A stretch of 36,939 nucleotides of DNA from a virus. Below the pieces are notes generated by a model that searched no databases, was not told the origin of the DNA, and saw only the letters and a list, made by a program, of their open reading frames with translations. Location of the stretch: positions 1-36,939 of the IMG/VR virus record IMGVR_UViG_3300042899_000076; one strand, given 5' to 3'. Position 1 is the first letter of the stretch, and each line of letters opens with the position of its first letter. Shown one piece after another: positions 6,508 to 13,200 of this stretch. The translations under genes were made by a program, and so were the position numbers.

Positions 6508-6648
6508 ATGAAACTATCATTCTCTCAAGAGACATATACACAGGCACTGCAAGTTCAGATTGCCCAGATCCAAGCACTCCAATGCAAGGTAGCAGAGCTA
6601 GAAGCAAAGCTAGAAGTTGCGGAGCAAGCAAATCAAATCTATATTTAA
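6508..6648 (+). CDS. Small coiled-coil protein, 46 aa
   Basis: The ATG at 6508 is preceded by AAACCAA (6496-6502) and a good promoter. An upstream in-frame TTG at 6454 is rejected because it lies in the sigma-like gene and before the promoter. Residues 13-43 (LQVQIAQIQALQCKVAELEA and onward) form a continuous amphipathic coiled coil. It is first in the recombination and replication transcript. Function unknown. Confidence 0.6.
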   Translation: MKLSFSQETYTQALQVQIAQIQALQCKVAELEAKLEVAEQANQIYI

Positions 6649-6660
6649 TCCAAAAAACCT

Positions 6661-7164
6661 ATGAGTAATTACAAGTTCAAAACACAATCCATCAAGGGTA
6701 AGGACTACGTTCCGGTACAGGAGCGAGTTAAGTTCTTCCGTCAAGAGGAGCAGTACAAAGGTTGGTCTATTGTCAACGACATTATCCAACTAGAGGAGAA
6801 TTCCTGCGTAATAAAGTGCAGCATCATTAACGAGAGTGGGATGGTGATTGCATCTGCTCACGCTCAGGAGGACCGCACATCTTCAATGATTAACAAGACA
6901 TCCTATGTGGAGAACGGTGAATCATCCGCAGTTGGTAGAGCGTTGGCTTTCCTAGGCATCGGCATAGATACGTCTATCGCTTCGTCTAACGAAGTTTCTA
7001 TCGCTATTGCGAAGCAGGACACACCTGAATCTAAAAAGCCCCTTACGGGAGATATTATCGCATCAATGAAGAAGGCAATATCTGAGGGTAAGAGGGCACA
7101 GGTAGAGACTGCCTTGGCTAAGTACACCTACAGCGAGTCTCAAGTAACGGAGATCTTTGAATGA
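6661..7164 (+). CDS. Single-strand annealing protein candidate (Rad52-superfamily/Sak-like), 167 aa
   Basis: The N-terminal 110 residues follow a pattern common in phage recombination loci: KDYVPVQERVKFFR (14-27), a beta-rich core, and YVENGESSAVGRALAFLGIG (82-101) followed by IASSNEV. I recognise the SA(I/V)GRAL block from Rad52-like and ERF-like annealing proteins. The last 45 residues look like a separate helical tail. It is followed by an exonuclease gene of RecE type, the usual partner in two-component phage recombination. The role would be annealing of complementary single strands. The fold assignment is by motif only. Confidence 0.6.
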   Translation: MSNYKFKTQSIKGKDYVPVQERVKFFRQEEQYKGWSIVNDIIQLEENSCVIKCSIINESGMVIASAHAQEDRTSSMINKTSYVENGESSAVGRALAFLGIGIDTSIASSNEVSIAIAKQDTPESKKPLTGDIIASMKKAISEGKRAQVETALAKYTYSESQVTEIFE

Positions 7165-7367
7165 GTGCTGATCGGGGTAAGTATGTAACGCTTACAAACG
7201 GAAAGTTCTTTACGATTCGATTCGATAAAGAACCCGAGGACAAAGAGGTACATATCTACCAAGTTTACGACGAGGATCAAGATATTTATTGTATGAGTAT
7301 AAGGCCCGAGACCTTGGTGGACCTTATCTATCAGTTGGAGGAACTAGTATCTGGCCCAGGTGAATGA
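7161..7367 (+). CDS. Hypothetical acidic protein, 68 aa
   Basis: ATG at 7161 overlaps the stop of the annealing-protein gene (ATGA). The small acidic protein is probably beta-rich (YVTLTNGKFFTIRFDKEPED). It sits between the annealing candidate and the exonuclease, so a recombination accessory role is possible but unproven. It overlaps the exonuclease gene by eight bases. Confidence 0.6.
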   Translation: MSADRGKYVTLTNGKFFTIRFDKEPEDKEVHIYQVYDEDQDIYCMSIRPETLVDLIYQLEELVSGPGE

Positions 7368-8133
7368 TAACTACAGAGAGCAAATGCTCTTAAGCGATGA
7401 TAGTTACTATGCAGATAGGTACTATATGTCCAACAGCGCTCTTAAGCTTATGCGGGAATCCCCAACTAAGTTTCACCTATGGCGTAAGGGTTTGTGGTCC
7501 CAACCGGATACATCAGCCTTTAGCCTAGGTAAGGCAGTACACTCTATGTACTTAGAGGGTAAGGACACTGCTATGCTGTGCGACATTAGGAGAGACAAGA
7601 GGACCCAGGCTTATAGAGACTTACTCGATGAGTCCTACGGTATGAACCTTCTGTCCGGATCGGAGTACAAGGACTACGAAGGGATGATGGCAAAGCTCAA
7701 CTCTATTGAGGAGTTAAAGTCTTTGATGTCTTTTGATGAGCCTGAGTTTGGAACCTCTGAACTAGCTGGCTTTAAGGAGGTGCAAGGTGTTAACTTCAAG
7801 GGAAAGGCGGATAGGGTTATTAAGTACAACGAAGACTCTAGGTATATCGTTGACCTTAAGACCACCGCTAAAAGCCTAGAGGATTTTCGATCTTCCGCTA
7901 AGTGGCTTCTGTACAACCAACAGGCTGCACTGTATAGTGAGATCTTTGATGCTGACTTCTTTGTGTTCCTAGTGATTGAAAAGACCTACCCTTATGAGGT
8001 TGGAGTATTCGAGTGCTCACAGGAGTTCTTAGACAGAGGCAAGCAAGAGCTATCTAAATCAATAGAAATGTATAAAGAATTATTTATCAATGAAGAATAC
8101 AACCCATACTCCCCAAGAACATTTGTCCTATAG
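7360..8133 (+). CDS. RecE/exonuclease VIII-like PD-(D/E)XK nuclease, 257 aa
   Basis: The family pattern is clear: MSNSALKLMRESPTKF (23-38), LGKAVHSMYLEG with the first catalytic-site His61, VNFKGKADRV with Asp151, IVDLKTTA with Asp165 and Lys167 (the D-x-K of the fold), and a YNQQAALYSEI motif (185-195). Such enzymes resect one strand of double-stranded DNA 5' to 3', supplying single strands to the annealing protein encoded just upstream. The start is GTG at 7360 (overlap 8 bases) or ATG at 7384. All key residues are present, so the enzyme is predicted to be active. Confidence 0.8.
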   Translation: MNDNYREQMLLSDDSYYADRYYMSNSALKLMRESPTKFHLWRKGLWSQPDTSAFSLGKAVHSMYLEGKDTAMLCDIRRDKRTQAYRDLLDESYGMNLLSGSEYKDYEGMMAKLNSIEELKSLMSFDEPEFGTSELAGFKEVQGVNFKGKADRVIKYNEDSRYIVDLKTTAKSLEDFRSSAKWLLYNQQAALYSEIFDADFFVFLVIEKTYPYEVGVFECSQEFLDRGKQELSKSIEMYKELFINEEYNPYSPRTFVL

Positions 8134-8515
8134 TTCTGTAGTGGATAACATTATAACTAGCGTATCAAACATCACTGGTGTAGAGAAGGCTAAGTTATTT
8201 GAGGATACAAGGACTAGGGATTTTGTTATGGCTCGCCAGATAATTTCCAACGTAATGATTGCCGAAGGCTTCAACGCATCAACTGCTGCAAGGGTATTAA
8301 ACTTAAGCCCTAAGTCGGTTTTTGTTTATGTCTCCAAGCATCAGAACAATATGGAGGGGAGTGCTTATGCACAATCCTTTAACAAATCACTTGAGTTAGT
8401 ACGCTCCAATACATATCTTAGTATTGCTAATGAAGGTGTTATTAATTCTATTAATGCGAGAGTGGCGCGGCTTGAAGGTGTTATCGAACATCTAAAGGCT
8501 TTAATTTTAACGTAA
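8090..8515 (+). CDS. DnaA domain-IV-like helix-turn-helix protein, 141 aa
   Basis: Residues 27-85 (ITGVEKAKLFEDTRTRDFVM, then a helix, then FNASTAARVLNLSPKSVFVY) follow the layout of the DNA-binding C-terminal domain of DnaA: short helix, basic loop, helix rich in small residues, recognition helix. No AAA+ ATPase part is present. The C-terminal 40 residues are helical. It may bind a phage origin or operator and recruit host factors. ATG at 8090 overlaps the nuclease gene by 44 bases; a later start is possible. The alternative is a generic HTH regulator. Confidence 0.55.
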   Translation: MKNTTHTPQEHLSYSSVVDNIITSVSNITGVEKAKLFEDTRTRDFVMARQIISNVMIAEGFNASTAARVLNLSPKSVFVYVSKHQNNMEGSAYAQSFNKSLELVRSNTYLSIANEGVINSINARVARLEGVIEHLKALILT

Positions 8516-8519
8516 CAAA

Positions 8520-8768
8520 ATGTCAGATCAAAAAACAATAGAGTTTGTAGGTCAAACTAAGACCATCAAAACACAATATGGAGAGATCATTAAGGTCGCT
8601 TTAGGCCCCAATGATTTCGAGAAACTCGAAGGTAACAAGAACGATAAGGGCTGGGTGAACCTCGAGATTAAAACTAAGCGCGACGGCAGCCACTATATGG
8701 CTTTCCAAGCGCCCTACGCGGGTGCCAACCAAGCACCTGTTAACGCATCTGAGGACATCCCGTTCTAG
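8520..8768 (+). CDS. Small protein with SSB-like C-terminal tip, 82 aa
   Basis: ATG at 8520, directly after the upstream stop (8513-8515). Residues 1-62 look beta-rich (IEFVGQTKTIKTQYGEIIKV, GWVNLEIKTKRDGSHYMAF). The chain then becomes a flexible Ala/Pro/Asn linker and ends SEDIPF. Bacterial SSB proteins end in an acidic DDDIPF tip that recruits replication and repair enzymes, so this protein could be a minimal ssDNA-binding protein or an SSB mimic. It closes the recombination block, and a terminator follows. Confidence 0.6.
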   Translation: MSDQKTIEFVGQTKTIKTQYGEIIKVALGPNDFEKLEGNKNDKGWVNLEIKTKRDGSHYMAFQAPYAGANQAPVNASEDIPF

Positions 8769-8804
8769 GTTTTCAATTTGGTTTTTGAAAGAACGGATTA
8801 GGGG

Positions 8805-8831
8805 GGGTGGCAAATGCCGCCCTTTCTTTTT
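8805..8831 (+). terminator. Rho-independent terminator after the recombination block
   Basis: GGGTGGC (8805-8811), loop AAAT, GCCGCCC (8816-8822); a seven-pair stem with one G-U. TTTCTTTTT follows at 8823-8831. It lies between the SSB-tip gene and the Cys-rich gene. A GGGGGGG run precedes the stem. Confidence 0.7.
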
Positions 8832-8846
8832 CCTAACAATATAACT

Positions 8847-9020
8847 ATGACCGACATCACAAAATGTACTGGCGAAGGATGCCCACTAAAAGAATCCTGT
8901 TACCGCTTCACCGCCCCAACGGGAATGTACCAATCGTTCTTTGTTGGCGTACCCATCAAGAACGGCAAGTGCGAATACTATTGGTCGCAAAATTCGACCT
9001 CAAGTGACGAAGAGAAATGA
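8847..9020 (+). CDS. Four-cysteine small protein, 57 aa
   Basis: The ATG at 8847, behind AACAATATAACT, is preferred over one at 8814 that falls inside the terminator stem. Cysteines at residues 7, 12, 18 and 41 (KCTGEGCPLKESCYRF and GKCEYYW) suggest a small metal or iron-sulfur site. I recognise a CTGxxCPxxxxCYR pattern from small uncharacterised phage proteins. A Ser/Glu-rich tail ends the chain. Its stop overlaps the next start (ATGA). Confidence 0.65.
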   Translation: MTDITKCTGEGCPLKESCYRFTAPTGMYQSFFVGVPIKNGKCEYYWSQNSTSSDEEK

Positions 9021-9229
9021 AAACACCAGTCGAAAAACTATTTGAATTACTTTGGGATACCCCGAAGGATAAGCTTACTTGGTATGCCATCCGTAATCAG
9101 ATGGTAAAAGAAGAGATGGCTGAAATTATAGAGGCATTCCAAACAGGTATGGAGATGCAGCGCATTGACCCCAATAACGGCATCGCAGAAGAATACTACA
9201 GTTTACGCTTTAACACCAACGAGAAATGA
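9017..9229 (+). CDS. Hypothetical protein, 70 aa
   Basis: ATG at 9017 overlaps the upstream stop by four bases in the context GAAGAGAAATGA. The product is mainly helical (VEKLFELLWDTPKDKLTWYA, VKEEMAEIIEAFQTGMEMQR) and ends FNTNEK. The same end (FNTKEK) closes the next tiny protein, because the DNA at the gene junctions is duplicated. No family is known. Confidence 0.6.
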   Translation: MKTPVEKLFELLWDTPKDKLTWYAIRNQMVKEEMAEIIEAFQTGMEMQRIDPNNGIAEEYYSLRFNTNEK

Positions 9230-9354
9230 AAATAGAAATAACAATGACTGAGCTGTTGTTAATCGTTGATATGATTAAGAATGGTATTGAACCAGAAGAC
9301 AACGAAGGCACGGACTTCTATACTGAAAATGAATTTAACACCAAAGAGAAATAG
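9226..9354 (+). CDS. Hypothetical micro-protein, 42 aa
   Basis: ATG at 9226 overlaps the upstream stop (ATGA); stop TAG at 9352-9354. N-terminal amphipathic helix (MTELLLIVDMIKNG) then an acidic tail ending FNTKEK. The 3' junction repeats the sequence of the 5' junction, so the gene may have been inserted or duplicated together with its translation signal. Function unknown. Confidence 0.5.
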   Translation: MKIEITMTELLLIVDMIKNGIEPEDNEGTDFYTENEFNTKEK

Positions 9355-9379
9355 GCGCAACCTATTAAAAATAGGCGCA
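9351..9379. repeat. Short direct repeat and hairpin ATAGGCGCA
   Basis: ATAGGCGCA occurs at 9351-9359 and 9371-9379. ATAGG (9351-9355) can pair with CCTAT (9361-9365) around a five-base loop. It falls between two tiny genes, overlapping the stop codon of the first. Its role is unknown; it may be a weak processing or attenuation element. Confidence 0.4.
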
Positions 9380-9394
9380 TAACATCAAAGAGAA

Positions 9395-9547
9395 ATGAAA
9401 ACAATTATCGCAATCTACCTCCTTCTTGGAGCAGTAAACGCAGGCGTAACAGCCTCAAAACAAACAGAGTTACCAAAAATGTTTGGCGCTATTGGGTCAA
9501 TTATATTACACCTGTGGTTTGGCGTTTGGCTATTGCTTAACCTTTAA
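9395..9547 (+). CDS. Two-span small membrane protein, 50 aa
   Basis: ATG at 9395 in the repeated junction CAAAGAGAAATGAAAAC; stop at 9545-9547. There are two hydrophobic stretches, residues 3-20 (TIIAIYLLLGAVNAGVTA) and 30-50 (FGAIGSIILHLWFGVWLLLN), joined by a short polar loop with charged residues. The size and topology resemble class II holins, but the early/middle position and the presence of holin candidates in the late operon make another membrane role more likely. Confidence 0.5.
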   Translation: MKTIIAIYLLLGAVNAGVTASKQTELPKMFGAIGSIILHLWFGVWLLLNL

Positions 9548-9559
9548 AACCAACGAGTA

Positions 9560-9643
9560 ATGAGCAAGTACATCAGTGCAGCGTTCTTTAGGGACGTAGT
9601 CAATCGCCAACGATTCATATTCTACAGATCAGCTATAAGCTGA
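9560..9643 (+). CDS. Possible 27-aa peptide
   Basis: ATG at 9560 lies behind AAAACCAACGAGTA, the same junction sequence that precedes neighbouring genes; stop at 9641-9643. The peptide is basic and aromatic (SAAFFRDVVNRQRFIFYRS). Its 3' end lies in a perfect hairpin (9628-9644). It may be a real peptide, a leader peptide for the downstream gene, or an eroded gene remnant. Confidence 0.3.
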   Translation: MSKYISAAFFRDVVNRQRFIFYRSAIS

Positions 9644-9644
9644 T
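9628..9644 (+). other. Perfect stem-loop ATCAGCT/AGCTGAT
   Basis: ATCAGCT (9628-9634), loop ATA, AGCTGAT (9638-9644). No T-run follows, so it is not a classical terminator. It lies 25 bases before the start codon at 9670 and overlaps the stop of the possible 27-aa peptide. It could affect translation or mRNA stability. Confidence 0.45.
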
Positions 9645-9669
9645 AAACGATCTAAGAATAATATAAAAA

Positions 9670-9963
9670 ATGGGAAAGAGATTAACTAAGTGGCAAAAGC
9701 GTGAGCAGGCATTGATTGACCTGATTAACCAGATGTTTGTTATTGCCGGACATAGTGTTACCTACGAAGACATTAAGGGGAGGACTGACAACTGGTGGAC
9801 CGACTGGACTATGACCGTTGCTCAGGGTGACCAGTGGAAGGCTTGGGGTATAGACTACCTGCGTAAGAATCTTAAGATAAACAAAACCTTAGCTGAGAAA
9901 GAAATGCAGTGGATCAACGTACAGTGGGGGCTTAAGTATAGTGATTGGAACGAAACATCGTAA
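9670..9963 (+). CDS. Trp-rich hypothetical protein, 97 aa
   Basis: ATG at 9670 behind AATATAAAAA. It contains ten tryptophans, an N-terminal basic helix (KRLTKWQKREQALIDLINQM), then TDNWWTDWTMTV and a C-terminal amphipathic helix. The pattern of helices joined by short strands suggests a DNA-binding or nuclease-accessory domain, but no family is recognised. The structured non-coding stretch and the GIY-YIG gene follow. Confidence 0.6.
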   Translation: MGKRLTKWQKREQALIDLINQMFVIAGHSVTYEDIKGRTDNWWTDWTMTVAQGDQWKAWGIDYLRKNLKINKTLAEKEMQWINVQWGLKYSDWNETS

Positions 9964-10185
9964 CAAATCTGCTATGTTTTTTGTCACGAACTAATTCGGA
10001 AATCATCCGAGCTGTTGTCTATAATTCGCCAAATGTACCCTTGATAACCTGATTTGGCACAATATAGATGAACCCTTTATTGTGCATTATAAAGCTCTAT
10101 CGTTGTTAATGATGATTATAGCCGCCCAAACTTATACCCACAGTATAAAAATCATCTAGTTATTAAACTAATAAAACAAACAGAA
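9964..10185 (+). other. Structured non-coding stretch upstream of the GIY-YIG gene
   Basis: No gene was found. Inverted repeats include TCGGA/TCCGA near 10000-10015, GCCAAAT (10028-10034) with ATTTGGC (10052-10058), and GCACAATA (10057-10064) with TATTGTGC (10078-10085). Such nested, mutually exclusive stems could be folded RNA. A group I intron was considered, because homing endonucleases often sit in or near them, but no split gene or conserved intron core was evident. Confidence 0.45.
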
Positions 10186-10920
10186 GTGAACGAGAGTAAT
10201 TTAATATATGGTCTTAGGGACCCAAGGAACGATGTGTATAGGTATATAGGTAAGACCACCGTAGGATACGGAAGGCCGCTTACCCACCTAACAAAGTCGC
10301 ACAATAAGCTTGTCAATAAATGGGTTGAGTCGCTGGCCTCTATGGGTATGGCCCCACTGGTTGACATCATAGAAGAAAACATTGATATAGATGATCTAAG
10401 CAATAGAGAGCTTTACTACATATCAAAGTACTCAGACCTGGGTATTGCGCTATTCAATGGCGGTGCTTCAAAAGCTAAGACTATTTCTGGAGGTATGTTT
10501 GACGTTAACCACTCCAAAGAAATTATGATGTCTATGATTAACTCTGCTGGCATTGTCGCTTCTGTGAAATTAAAAATGTCTTTGTCTGATGGGGACTTGA
10601 GTAACATAATAAACCTATGTAGAAACACGCTGTCTAGAATTAAAGGCGGTAAGCTGTCTGTTGGTATGGAACATATAGTTAAGCTGCACATACTGAACGT
10701 CTATGGCTTTCAGGATATGTTTGAATACTACTACTCAATATCTAACGAGTGGATAGGAGACTACCCAGACGACATTACTTCGTTTATAGTAACTATAAAG
10801 AGCGATTCTGAGTTCGCAAAAGCTATTAGCGACAGATACTTCAGGCATAAAATACACTCATTAAGTGAATCAAAACCGAAGCAGATGCGGTTTAAGCGGA
10901 CCAATCAACCTAAAACTTGA
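10186..10920 (+). CDS. GIY-YIG homing endonuclease, 244 aa
   Basis: The N-terminal domain carries the GIY-type motif LIYGLRDP (residues 6-13) and YRYIGKT (18-24). An arginine-bearing GRPLTHL segment follows, then a conserved-looking glutamate region (LSNRELYYISKYS). The C-terminal 130 residues would be the DNA-recognition part, with a helix-turn-helix-like stretch ending TLSRIKGGKLSVG. It starts at GTG 10186. As a freestanding gene flanked by non-coding DNA it is probably a selfish invader that cuts related phages lacking it. Confidence 0.75.
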   Translation: MNESNLIYGLRDPRNDVYRYIGKTTVGYGRPLTHLTKSHNKLVNKWVESLASMGMAPLVDIIEENIDIDDLSNRELYYISKYSDLGIALFNGGASKAKTISGGMFDVNHSKEIMMSMINSAGIVASVKLKMSLSDGDLSNIINLCRNTLSRIKGGKLSVGMEHIVKLHILNVYGFQDMFEYYYSISNEWIGDYPDDITSFIVTIKSDSEFAKAISDRYFRHKIHSLSESKPKQMRFKRTNQPKT

Positions 10921-10969
10921 CACCATAACTCAAACAATAAACCCATAAGTTGACAAAACAAAAAAAACA

Positions 10970-11299
10970 ATGAACGAAGAACCAAATGACCAAGGCCAAG
11001 TTATCTATATGTATTCCGTACAGCTAACTTGGAAGGTGACATCGGGTAAGTCCTACACAAACCACTACAAGGGACTAGAGAATAGCCCCTATAAGTTTGT
11101 CTCTAGAGCCAAAACAATAGACGACATAAACCGTAACCCAGAGATAGTTATGAGAATTATGATGGACAACGGCCTTACCGGTAAAAAGATTAAAGACTTT
11201 CATATCAATAAATGCTTTGATCAGAAAGAAGTCTCCAGGTCTTTTGCTTTTAGGGAGTCCGACTACGAGAAGGAGTTTAAGAAAATGATGAATAAATAA
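10970..11299 (+). CDS. Hypothetical protein, 109 aa
   Basis: ATG at 10970 behind an A-run (CAAAAAAAACA). Alternating strands and helices, with an N-terminal beta segment (QVIYMYSVQLTWKVTSGKSY) and a basic/acidic C-terminal helix (ESDYEKEFKKMMNK). No family is known. It lies 18 bases before the helicase-like ATPase gene, suggesting a replication-accessory role such as a loader, but the sequence does not show this. Confidence 0.65.
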   Translation: MNEEPNDQGQVIYMYSVQLTWKVTSGKSYTNHYKGLENSPYKFVSRAKTIDDINRNPEIVMRIMMDNGLTGKKIKDFHINKCFDQKEVSRSFAFRESDYEKEFKKMMNK

Positions 11300-11317
11300 A
11301 TACAAATACAAAAACCA

Positions 11318-12283
11318 ATGGAACATAAGGAAATAAATCGCGGAGCTATCAGAGACTTTATCTTTGACGTAAGCACACTAAGGGAGTCGCTATTCAATCT
11401 GCGCCACGAAGGGGTAAAGAAAGGAGAGTGGACTGGATTCGAGTCCCTCTTTGATAAGTACTCAATGAAGAGAGGGTCTACCACCTACATCTACGCAGGC
11501 GCACACACAGGCAAGTCTCAGTTCACCTTTGAGTTAATCATAAACCTAGCGCAGTACTCCGGTTGGAAGTGGGCAATATACTCCCCAGAGACAGGATCAC
11601 CAACGGACCTGTATGCGGAGTTGCTTTGGGTGTATCTTAGGAAGCCGTTCCTTGTCAACGATAGGGTAACAGCCTCTGAGGAAGAAGCTGATAAGGCTAT
11701 AGACTTTATATCAAAGCACTTCTTTGTGGTGGACTCTGGACTTAAGGACCTATCGATTGAAGGGTTTTACACAGCAGTAGAGGAGATAGAGTCCCGATAC
11801 GATACCAAGATAGATGGTTGCGTCATTGACCCCTTCACAGAGATAAAGACAGACATATCTTCTGGAGTCCGAGACGACATCGCTATAGGCCAGGTCCTAA
11901 CCAGAATACGCAAACACTCATCCGAGAGGGACTACCACACTATTGTAACGGTGCACACAAAACACCAACAGCCTAAATACAAGAATGGAATCCCTTATGT
12001 CGATGTCCCTACTATGAACGACATTGCAGGTGGAATGCAGTGGTCTCGTAAAGGTATGATGATTATCAATGTATGGAGATGCCCATACGGATTAGAGGAT
12101 GAGAACGGGATCCCATACGAACCTAACCAAGTTAAGATAACTGTAGTTAAAGCAAAGCCTAAGATTGTGGGAAGCCTCGGAAGTATATATCTTTACTACG
12201 ATCGTATGGCAAACAGGTACTATGAGGCAGGAGAAAATGGAAAGAAAATATATGCATACCCACAGCCTTCTTCAGACTTTTAA
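11318..12283 (+). CDS. DnaB/RecA-fold replicative helicase-like ATPase, 321 aa
   Basis: ATG at 11318 overlaps an AAACCAA leader. Walker A AGAHTGKS (60-67); the strand WAIYSPE (85-91) with the glutamate typical of DnaB-like enzymes; Walker B CVIDP (168-172); and a sensor strand IVTVHTKH (209-216) with His213. This matches the RecA-like core of hexameric DnaB-family helicases (AAA_25-like). At 321 aa it lacks the N-terminal DnaB or primase domain. It would unwind DNA at the phage fork, with the host supplying primase and polymerase. The alternative is a RecA/RadA-like recombinase of the Sak4 type. Confidence 0.7.
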   Translation: MEHKEINRGAIRDFIFDVSTLRESLFNLRHEGVKKGEWTGFESLFDKYSMKRGSTTYIYAGAHTGKSQFTFELIINLAQYSGWKWAIYSPETGSPTDLYAELLWVYLRKPFLVNDRVTASEEEADKAIDFISKHFFVVDSGLKDLSIEGFYTAVEEIESRYDTKIDGCVIDPFTEIKTDISSGVRDDIAIGQVLTRIRKHSSERDYHTIVTVHTKHQQPKYKNGIPYVDVPTMNDIAGGMQWSRKGMMIINVWRCPYGLEDENGIPYEPNQVKITVVKAKPKIVGSLGSIYLYYDRMANRYYEAGENGKKIYAYPQPSSDF

Positions 12284-12527
12284 GTTTAGTTGGGCACAAA
12301 CAATAAAAATATATATTGATCTTAATATCGAGCAAGTTACCGAGTGTGAAGTAACAGAAGATTCTAACCTGGTTCTTAACGGAAATACCTATAAGCTAGA
12401 CATCTCCAACTACACTAGCCACTCAGAAAGGTATGTATTCTTTAACCCTCAGAATGGTCGGTTGGTCATTGAGACCGCAGGCAAACAGAGAGTTTACAAG
12501 ATAGATGTTGATTTATTAGATTGGTGA
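12237..12527 (+). CDS. Hypothetical protein, 96 aa
   Basis: The start is probably ATG at 12237 (GAGAAAATGG), inside the 3' end of the ATPase gene; ATG at 12252 would give 91 aa. The region after the overlap appears beta-rich (IKIYIDLNIEQVTECEVTED, SERYVFFNPQNGRLVIET). No motif was recognised. It overlaps the frame upstream of the next gene, whose true start is later (12545). Confidence 0.55.
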   Translation: MERKYMHTHSLLQTFKFSWAQTIKIYIDLNIEQVTECEVTEDSNLVLNGNTYKLDISNYTSHSERYVFFNPQNGRLVIETAGKQRVYKIDVDLLDW

Positions 12528-12544
12528 TTAAACCTTTGTACTAT

Positions 12545-12808
12545 ATGAATACTGAAGAACAAATACGTCGTATTGGTAATGAAATCATTGAACTCCTTCT
12601 TTCTAAGAATATGGCTTATGGCGACAGCGCCCTTAACCCTATCTCTATATTTTGTTCTGGGGATGCTATTGTTTCTTTGGGTGCTAGGATCGATGATAAA
12701 TTATCTCGAATAAAAAACAAAGGTGTTAACGATAAAACAGAAGACACCGTATCTGATTTAATTGGATACCTTATTCTTTATAAGGCAGCTCTCGAGCGAG
12801 TGAAATGA
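12545..12808 (+). CDS. Nucleotide-modification-associated domain 1 (DUF1599-like) protein, 87 aa
   Basis: The ATG at 12545 is chosen over an in-frame codon at 12521 that overlaps the preceding gene. KNMAYGDSALNP, then ARIDDKLSRIKN, then EDTVSDLIGYLILYKAAL fit the family pattern (K-x-x-YG, R-I-x-x-K-x-x-R, E-x-x-x-D-L-x-G-Y). The family is linked to enzymes that modify nucleotides in phage DNA. No partner modification enzyme was recognised here, so its role in this phage is open. Confidence 0.7.
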   Translation: MNTEEQIRRIGNEIIELLLSKNMAYGDSALNPISIFCSGDAIVSLGARIDDKLSRIKNKGVNDKTEDTVSDLIGYLILYKAALERVK

Positions 12809-13200
12809 TAATCACTAAGGAGCAGGAGTTGTTTGACTTTCTTAAGTCAAATCATATACCCGACCTAGAGCCGAGCGAACATCCTACCTCCCGTCACGAC
12901 TGCTACTCCCAGATGTACGAGATTGATATAGAACTTAAGTGTCGCACATCCCACTACGATGATTTACTTATTGAGAAAAAGAAATACGATGCCCTTATTC
13001 AGAGGGCCGTATTGTTTAGCACCAGACCGTACTACATCAACTCAACGCCTAGTGGTGTTTGGTCCTTCAACCTTCTAGAACTGCCCACTCCAATGTGGGA
13101 AGACCGCAGGATGCCTAAGACAACATTCTTTGCTGACAATCAAAACATTATTAAGTCCGTTGGGTACATTAATATATCGCAGGGGATGCGATTACTTTGA
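12805..13200 (+). CDS. PD-(D/E)XK nuclease-like protein, 131 aa
   Basis: ATG at 12805 overlaps the upstream stop (ATGA). YEIDIELKCRTSHYDDLLIE (38-57) followed by KKKYDAL contains Asp41, Glu43 and Lys45 in the D-x-E-x-K arrangement of small restriction-endonuclease-fold domains, often found in phages near recombination and resolvase genes. The C-terminal half has strand-turn elements. Predicted to cleave DNA or to be a structural relative; the specificity is unknown. RusA follows directly. Confidence 0.6.
   Translation: MIITKEQELFDFLKSNHIPDLEPSEHPTSRHDCYSQMYEIDIELKCRTSHYDDLLIEKKKYDALIQRAVLFSTRPYYINSTPSGVWSFNLLELPTPMWEDRRMPKTTFFADNQNIIKSVGYINISQGMRLL

Noticed and set aside
6465-6668. 67-aa frame overlapping the small coiled-coil gene
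   Set aside because: It begins at or before the promoter -7 element and translates to low-complexity sequence. The coiled-coil frame with the AAACCAA leader is better supported.
9964-10969. Group I intron with an encoded homing endonuclease
   Set aside because: The flanking genes are complete, with their own starts and stops, and do not join into one protein; no conserved intron core was recognised. Kept only as a structured region.
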